Of a DNA stretch of 64,000 nt, positions 59,134 to 64,000 are shown one piece after another. The first letter of the stretch is position 1. Each line of letters opens with the position of its first letter. This DNA is from Parabacteroides massiliensis (GTDB lineage Bacteria > Bacteroidota > Bacteroidia > Bacteroidales > Tannerellaceae). Where the stretch lies: the NCBI RefSeq assembly GCF_900155425.1, contig NZ_LT700190.1, positions 603,386 to 667,385 on the forward strand, given 5' to 3'. A program made the position numbers and the translations under genes. Below the pieces are notes generated by a model that saw only the letters and a list, made by a program, of their open reading frames with translations, ran no database searches and had not been told where the DNA came from.

Positions 59134-60297
59134 ATGAACAAAAAACATGCAATATTTGCGGCTGCCTTTGGGGTGTTATTGGCTGGATGCTCCGATGTTG
59201 AGGTTGCAAATGTAGAAACTTCTTCACAGAATGTGATCGGTTTTAATGTGATTGGGAGTACCGCGGAGACAAAGGCGACTCCTATAAATTCCTCTAATTT
59301 GCAGAGTGAGGACTTCAGCGTTTTCTGTTATACTACGAAGGGAAAACCTTTTATGGGAACTCTTGATAAGAACTTTAATCATAATGGCGTGAGGATAAAG
59401 TGGAATACAACCCTAAAAAAATGGTATTATTCTGATATAAGAGATCTTCACTATTGGCCTGTGGATGTGTTGAATTTCTACGCAATATATCCGGGAACGA
59501 CAATTGGAAAAACGGATGAACATTATGAATGGGAGTTTAATGCTGATTTTCAGGGTGTTCACTACAGGTGCCTGGATGAATTTAATACTGACTTGCCGAA
59601 TGATGAACAGTTAAAGCATGAGAACCACGATGTGATGTATGGTATAGCCAAGGAGCAGGTGTATAGTACGAATAACGGAGTGGTGAAATTCCATTTCAAG
59701 CATATACTTTCGCAAATCGTTTTCAAGGCGAGAAGGAATTTGGAATCCTTGACGGTAACCATAAAAGATATCAAACTGCACAACATCAAGCAGGGCGGAA
59801 CTTTCGCCTATCCTGATGTTCGATATACAACGGCTGAGACGGAGACGAGTAGAGATTGCTGGTCGAATGTTGCAGAATCCGATACATATTCCCCTTATAT
59901 CATAAAAGATGGAGATATAAGTGTCGGGACTGAGAATACGGATATTACTGTTAGTGGAGATTCTCCCTCGCTTGTCATACCGCAGACCGTGACTGCATGG
60001 ACTGTTTCGGGCGCAGACAAGAAAACCATAGCAGAGGCTGATGCAGCTGGAGAGAGTTACCTGGAGGTTACATGTGTGCTCCAACAGAACGGACAGAATT
60101 TAACGACGGTGAATGCTGACGGCTACGCAACAATCTATGTACCGTTCAGTGCAGACTGGATGCCGGGTAAACGTTATGTCTACACGTTGATATTTGGAGG
60201 CGGTTATGATGCCGACGGAAATGCTATTCTTGATCCGATCACTTTTGATGCAGAGGTGGAAGAATGGGGTGATGAAATTCATGATATCAATTATTAA
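59134..60297 (+). CDS. fimbrillin-family lipoprotein (1)
   Basis: 387 aa. The lipobox is L-A-G-C. The conserved N-terminal segment N-V-E-T-S-S-Q-N and A-E-T-K-A-T-P-I is shared with the next gene. Two transthyretin-like beta domains end in P-F-S-A-D-W-M-P-G-K-R-Y-V-Y-T-L-I-F-G-G-G-Y, a Mfa-like/FimA signature. As a type V pilin it would be lipidated, exported and polymerised by strand exchange after protease cleavage. It shows tandem duplication with the gene at 60351. Confidence 0.82.
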   Translation: MNKKHAIFAAAFGVLLAGCSDVEVANVETSSQNVIGFNVIGSTAETKATPINSSNLQSEDFSVFCYTTKGKPFMGTLDKNFNHNGVRIKWNTTLKKWYYSDIRDLHYWPVDVLNFYAIYPGTTIGKTDEHYEWEFNADFQGVHYRCLDEFNTDLPNDEQLKHENHDVMYGIAKEQVYSTNNGVVKFHFKHILSQIVFKARRNLESLTVTIKDIKLHNIKQGGTFAYPDVRYTTAETETSRDCWSNVAESDTYSPYIIKDGDISVGTENTDITVSGDSPSLVIPQTVTAWTVSGADKKTIAEADAAGESYLEVTCVLQQNGQNLTTVNADGYATIYVPFSADWMPGKRYVYTLIFGGGYDADGNAILDPITFDAEVEEWGDEIHDINY

Positions 60298-60350
60298 ACG
60301 ACTGAAACAATTAGATTTATTAATTATATTATTATTGATTTTTTTTGATT

Positions 60351-61487
60351 ATGGAAAAGAAAAATGTAATGTTTTTGGCAATCTTTGGAGCATTACTGGT
60401 TGGTTGTTCTGAGGAGGAGATTGCAAATGTGGAAACTTCTTCGCAGAATGCGATTAGTTTTAATGTTGTGAGTAATGCGGCAGAGACAAAAGCAACTCCT
60501 ATTACGCCTGATAATCTGACAACTACAGATTTTGATGTGTTTGCTTATACGGCGGATGGTACTGCTTTTATGGGTAAGGATGACGTTGTTATGGGGAATA
60601 GTGGAGTGAAAATAGAGCATAATGGTACGAAATGGGATTATGCAGATCAGAGTGATGTTCATTATTGGCCAGCTACAGAATCTTTGAATTTTTATGCAAT
60701 AAGTCCGGGAAGTTACTCGGTTGATTATGTATATCATTATATGTGGAATTTTAATCATGAGATGCAAAAAATAGAATATGCATGCATGGATGAGTATGGA
60801 AACGGAGAGGGTAAGCATGCTGATCATGATGTTATGTATGGAATTGCCCTGAATCAGACGAAGGGTACGAATAACGGAGTAGTGAAATTTACATTCAAAC
60901 ATATCCTTTCACAAGTGGTTTTCAAGGCAAGAACAGAACTTGCCACAATGAATGTAACTATAAGCAGTATTAAGATTTGTAATGCTAAAATGTCTGGAAC
61001 TTTTACTTTGCCAAGTGATGCTAAAACAGTTCCTACTACTGCTGACAATTGGGTGTTAAAAGAAGGTGGTGCTTATAGTCCTACCGTAATAAGAAATGCC
61101 GCAATCGAAGTAAAGAGTAATACAGAAGCAACGGATATTTCCAGTAAAACTCCTATATTTGTAATTCCGCAAACATTGACAAAATGGGTTGTTGCAGACG
61201 ATACAAAAACTATAGACAATGCTAAGAATGCCGGACAGTCTTATCTGGAAATTTCTTGCAAAATCCAACAGGCAGGAGTTTATCTGTATGGTTCAGCAGA
61301 TGAATACAAAACAATCTATGTTCCGTTCGAAGCTTCATGGGAACCGGGCAAGCGCTATATCTACACGATGATTTTCGGTGGTGGTTATGATGAAAATGGA
61401 GATGAAATTCTGAAACCGATCGAATTTGAAGCTGAAACAGAAGATTGGGTTGATGATGCAGGCAATGACCACGAAGTTAATATGTAA
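60351..61487 (+). CDS. fimbrillin-family lipoprotein (2)
   Basis: 378 aa from ATG at 60351; the frame opens two codons earlier at TTG. The lipobox is L-V-G-C. It is closely related to the preceding gene throughout (V-K-F-T-F-K-H-I-L-S-Q-V-V-F-K-A-R; P-G-K-R-Y-I-Y-T-M-I-F-G-G-G-Y-D). The two may be alternative major or minor subunits. It is followed by a strong terminator. Confidence 0.82.
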   Translation: MEKKNVMFLAIFGALLVGCSEEEIANVETSSQNAISFNVVSNAAETKATPITPDNLTTTDFDVFAYTADGTAFMGKDDVVMGNSGVKIEHNGTKWDYADQSDVHYWPATESLNFYAISPGSYSVDYVYHYMWNFNHEMQKIEYACMDEYGNGEGKHADHDVMYGIALNQTKGTNNGVVKFTFKHILSQVVFKARTELATMNVTISSIKICNAKMSGTFTLPSDAKTVPTTADNWVLKEGGAYSPTVIRNAAIEVKSNTEATDISSKTPIFVIPQTLTKWVVADDTKTIDNAKNAGQSYLEISCKIQQAGVYLYGSADEYKTIYVPFEASWEPGKRYIYTMIFGGGYDENGDEILKPIEFEAETEDWVDDAGNDHEVNM

Positions 61488-61513
61488 TTTCGATTGAATC
61501 GTAATCCATAAAA

Positions 61514-61587
61514 AGGGTTGTATCGAAACTCTCCTGTTCTCGCGTCAAGCGTGGAGACAAGGGATTTCGATACAACCCTCTTTTTTT
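61514..61587. terminator. bidirectional terminator after the fimbrillin genes
   Basis: A perfect 15-bp stem AGGGTTGTATCGAAA / TTTCGATACAACCCT around a long loop is followed by CTTTTTTT on the + strand and preceded by AAAA for the minus strand. It lies between convergent genes. Confidence 0.85.
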
Positions 61588-61611
61588 GTAGGGCTTATTT
61601 GTAGTGTCGTC

Positions 61612-62229
61612 TTATTTTAATGACAACGAGTCCTTGCGTAACAAAAGCGTATCCTGTCCGGCTATTTCCGGATGATCGGTTGCGAACTTCTTCTTTTTCT
61701 TGATGATGTCGGGAGTCGGCAGGTTGTTATAATTCTTCCATGTCCCGTCTCTTTTGGCATTACGTTTGTGTATATAGCTCTTCCTGCTGGTCATTTCTGC
61801 GAAGTCGAAAGTGACGAAACCGCTGTTATGAGAACGATTCATCGGGTCGCTCTTCCAGGCTTTAAGCATATTTTTGTAGACCGGCAACATCTTTCCGGGA
61901 GGCGGAGAGTATAACCAGAAAACACCGGGAGGCAGGTCCTTGGGGGCTTTTTTGCGATTGGTCGAATCCGTTTGTATGTATTCGGTAAAATCCTTGAGGA
62001 TGGGCAACGGGGTTACCGGCGCCATCTTCATCTCGGAGGCCGGTTCATCCAGGTTTATAAGAGAACCTGATTGAATCGCTTTCATCGTCTCGGGATTCAG
62101 TTCCAGCTTTTCTTTGCCGGACAGGACATTCTGGAGCCAGACCGAATCCTTTTTTGTCCACTGTTGTGCAGACATATAGTCGGCACCTCTCAGACAAATC
62201 AACATCACTATAAATAATTGTTTGCGCAT
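61612..62229 (-). CDS. secreted protein, DUF4858-like
   Basis: 205 aa with signal peptide (L-F-I-V-M-L-I-C-L-R-G-A-D-Y-M-S-A-Q). The mature part is basic and Pro-rich, with P-P-G-V-F-W-L-Y-S-P-P-P-G-K and a Lys-rich tail K-K-K-K-K-F. It resembles Bacteroidetes proteins I recall as DUF4858; the function is unknown. It begins 7 nt after the TlpA-like gene, so it is co-transcribed with it. Confidence 0.6.
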   Translation of the reverse strand: MRKQLFIVMLICLRGADYMSAQQWTKKDSVWLQNVLSGKEKLELNPETMKAIQSGSLINLDEPASEMKMAPVTPLPILKDFTEYIQTDSTNRKKAPKDLPPGVFWLYSPPPGKMLPVYKNMLKAWKSDPMNRSHNSGFVTFDFAEMTSRKSYIHKRNAKRDGTWKNYNNLPTPDIIKKKKKFATDHPEIAGQDTLLLRKDSLSLK

Positions 62230-62236
62230 GTCCTAT

Positions 62237-63319
62237 TTATTGCATCACTTCTTTTACTTTTGCTTTTAACCCTTCACCCCTCAAGTCGCGAGCAACAATT
62301 GTTCCGTCAGGACCAAAGAGGATGATATGAGGTATTCCATTGAAGCCGTACAGCTCGGAAGGAATATTTTGGGCGTTTAATATCTGAGGCCAGGTGATTT
62401 TCAGCTCTTCGATTGCTTTTTGGGTGTCTTCCGGCTTGTCCCATGTCGCGACGCCGACAACTTCAAATCCTTTGTCTTTATACTGGTTGTACACTTCCGC
62501 CAGTACCGGAGTCTCTGCCCGGCACGGTCCGCACCAACTTGCCCAGAAGTCGACTAGCGTGTATTTCCCTTTCCCGACATAATCGGAAAGAGAGACCTTC
62601 TCGCCATTTTCCGTTTCGACGGTAAAGTCGGTGAAAGGTTGTCCTTCGGCTGTCTTTTTCAGACGTTCGAGTCGCTGTATGAGCTTTTGTATGATGTTTC
62701 TGCTTTGTATGAACGCGCTCGACTTTGCAATTACCGGCTCCAGTTCTTCCGGCTCCATAAAGTTTGCCAGCGATTGGAGAGCAAAAGCACCCATGTAATT
62801 GTCCTGGTTCTTGTTGACAAAGTCGGTCAACATGGCTATATAGGCCGGTTTCCATTCGGAAATGTAATAGTTTTTGAACAGTTCCCGTGCTTCCGCCTGG
62901 TCGGTCGTTTGTTTTTTTATCTCTTCGGATTTTGACTGATATATCTTGTCGAGGCTGTCTCCGGCCTGTATGTAACTTGTGAATACCTCATTCAGCGGTG
63001 TGCCGGACGGAGTGTTCGGTCTTTCCATGTCCAGTTTGATTGTGCCGTTCTCAAGCATAAAATTCGTGTAATACCCTTTCCCGATTTGCGTAAAGCATAA
63101 AACAGCTGTATCAATTTTGCCGATGAAGGAGAAGGAACCGTTCTCGATGATCGTACTATCTATTACCCGGTTATTGTCGCGGTTGTGGATATAGATTGTT
63201 GTGCCATTGAAAGTTGTATCGGGTATGCTACCGGTTACGGTATAGGAAGGCGTCGGATTCGTACAGGATGAAACCACTCCCAATGTGATTAACAAAGCTA
63301 ATAGAATATTTGTTTTCAT
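62237..63319 (-). CDS. TlpA-family thioredoxin lipoprotein with DUF4369
   Basis: 360 aa. The lipobox is V-S-S-C. An N-terminal DUF4369-type beta domain (Y-T-V-T-G-S-I-P-D; I-I-E-N-G-S-F-S-F) and a helical middle precede the C-terminal thioredoxin fold with D-F-W-A-S-W-C-G-P-C-R-A-E-T-P (residues about 260-275). It is a membrane-attached periplasmic thiol reductase of the ResA/TlpA type; cytochrome or secreted-protein maturation is possible. The 44-bp element lies upstream. Confidence 0.85.
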   Translation of the reverse strand: MKTNILLALLITLGVVSSCTNPTPSYTVTGSIPDTTFNGTTIYIHNRDNNRVIDSTIIENGSFSFIGKIDTAVLCFTQIGKGYYTNFMLENGTIKLDMERPNTPSGTPLNEVFTSYIQAGDSLDKIYQSKSEEIKKQTTDQAEARELFKNYYISEWKPAYIAMLTDFVNKNQDNYMGAFALQSLANFMEPEELEPVIAKSSAFIQSRNIIQKLIQRLERLKKTAEGQPFTDFTVETENGEKVSLSDYVGKGKYTLVDFWASWCGPCRAETPVLAEVYNQYKDKGFEVVGVATWDKPEDTQKAIEELKITWPQILNAQNIPSELYGFNGIPHIILFGPDGTIVARDLRGEGLKAKVKEVMQ

Positions 63320-63518
63320 AAGAAGAATATTATTAATGTAAATGATTCATAGAGCGAATATAAAACAACTTATGCCACAATATGATATAATTAGTGTAAT
63401 TTCTCTTATCAATTTAAAATGTTAATTGTTTTTGGGAAGTGTTGACTTCCGAGATGATAAAAGAATATGATTTTAAGATTATCAAAATGTCACTACTACC
63501 CCCTCTAAATCGGATTAG

Positions 63519-63562
63519 TACCCCATGTTTTGGGAATTACACTAACGGGTAATATTTTTTAA
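63519..63562 (-). repeat. 44-bp TACCCC...GGGTAATATTTTTTAA element, copy 2
   Basis: The + strand reads TACCCC, 22 variable bases, then GGGTAATATTTTTTAA. This is the same length and end sequences as the minus strand of 23927-23970. A further TACCCCC starts 22 bp upstream (63497), giving a direct repeat of two helical turns. It is a possible regulator-binding element for the TlpA-like operon. Confidence 0.5.
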
Positions 63563-63714
63563 CCTTTCATAAAGTACAGATTTATCCAAATAAAGATAAT
63601 AAAATGACATCTGCCCCAAATTCTGTTGTCGGGTTAATCCGCCATCTTCTTTGAAACATGATCGTACATCTCGAACATTTTATGTCAACATTCGTGCTAT
63701 TCCGGCTAAAAATA

Positions 63715-63722
63715 TACCTTTG
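63715..63722 (+). promoter_or_regulatory. -7 box of mnmD
   Basis: TACCTTTG matches TAnnTTTG, 20 nt before the ATG at 63743. Confidence 0.55.
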
Positions 63723-63742
63723 TCCTGTTATTTAGGAAATAT

Positions 63743-64000
63743 ATGCAGAACGCAATGGATCATATCAAACGGGAACTACAGCTGACGGCGGATGGAAGCC
63801 ATACGCTTTTTATACCTGAAATGAACGAGCACTACCATTCCGTGAACGGTGCCGTGCAGGAGTCGCGCCATGTTTTTATCGAAGCCGGGTTGCACCATCT
63901 GGAACGGAAGGAGATTACTGTTTTGGAAGTGGGTTTCGGAACCGGGCTCAATGCTTTTCTGACTTTGTCGGATGCTGAGGCGCACCGACGGAAAATACAT
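63743..64000 (+). CDS. mnmD: tRNA (5-methylaminomethyl-2-thiouridine) methyltransferase, N-terminal part
   Basis: 86 codons before the window ends. It begins M-Q-N-A-M-D-H-I-K-R-E-L and has D-G-S-H-T-L-F-I-P-E-M-N-E-H-Y-H-S-V-N-G-A, a start typical of MnmD/MnmC methyltransferase domains. The SAM-binding V-L-E-V-G-F-G-T-G-L-N-A follows. It completes the mnm5s2U34 wobble modification in tRNA. An AGGAAAT ribosome binding site precedes the ATG. Whether an oxidoreductase half is fused cannot be seen. Confidence 0.88.
   Translation, partial: MQNAMDHIKRELQLTADGSHTLFIPEMNEHYHSVNGAVQESRHVFIEAGLHHLERKEITVLEVGFGTGLNAFLTLSDAEAHRRKIH

Larger units (their letters stand above)
63320..63742. other. divergent intergenic region before mnmD
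   Basis: About 420 bp without a supported gene. It contains the 44-bp element (63519-63562) with an extra TACCCCC word 22 bp to its left (63497), and the mnmD promoter. Confidence 0.5.

Overview
The window looks like chromosome of a Bacteroidales gut commensal, most likely Parabacteroides or a close relative. The evidence is the Bacteroidetes-type promoters (TAnnTTTG -7 boxes ahead of many genes), the many lipoproteins, the FecI/FecR/STN-TonB receptor sets, fimbrillins, DUF4249, DUF3575 and DUF5119 genes, and small NVEALA peptides. The genus is an inference. No rRNA, tRNA or CRISPR array was seen.

Layout. 0.3-9.3 kb: a minus-strand efflux operon (periplasmic adaptor, RND permease, TolC-like channel, second RND permease) ending in a clear terminator. 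9.4-19.9 kb: a long minus-strand array, AT-rich above about 12.2 kb, of four NVEALA-type leader peptides (one broken by a stop codon), three 6-bladed beta-propeller lipoproteins, a thioredoxin/DUF1573 lipoprotein, a transglutaminase-like lipoprotein, signal peptidase I and an O-antigen-ligase/TPR membrane protein. A divergent gene (20.1-21.2 kb) encodes a membrane-anchored winged-helix regulator. 21.2-23.8 kb: a second, decayed version of the array (truncated propeller, near-identical 1,080-bp duplicate of a propeller, truncated transglutaminase, leader remnant). Both arrays are preceded by a homologous ~130-bp control region with helically phased TTGG(C/A)AACA repeats.

24-27.3 kb: two AAA-ATPase/PD-(D/E)XK genes, one lacking the nuclease domain, separated by a nested inverted repeat. 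27.5-29.5 kb: voltage-gated ion channel and trpS. 29.7-39.5 kb: FecI-type sigma factor, barrel protein, FecR, and two tandem pairs of STN-TonB receptor plus DUF4249 lipoprotein. 39.6-42.3 kb: a secreted protein, then an ECF sigma factor overlapping an anti-sigma/beta-barrel fusion of the dual-membrane-spanning type. 42.3-49 kb: a minus-strand set of three lipoproteins (one propeller, two related to each other) and an S9 peptidase. 49-57 kb: acyltransferase, TlpA-like protein, small membrane protein, NudC-type Nudix hydrolase, DPP-IV-type peptidase and sialidase. 57.4-61.5 kb: fimbria-like operon (DUF3575, DUF5119, two fimbrillins). 61.6-63.3 kb: secreted DUF4858-like protein and TlpA/DUF4369 lipoprotein. 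The window ends inside mnmD.

The strongest candidate for an undescribed system is the NVEALA/beta-propeller array. Three of its peptides share the core pattern C-x(14-17)-C-x2-C-x(13-16)-C after an (N)IEALAxGE leader. They sit beside candidate processing factors (signal peptidase, CxxC lipoprotein, transglutaminase) and a dedicated one-component membrane regulator facing phased operator-like repeats. The parts are visible in the sequence; the idea that they form one secreted-peptide pathway is inference.
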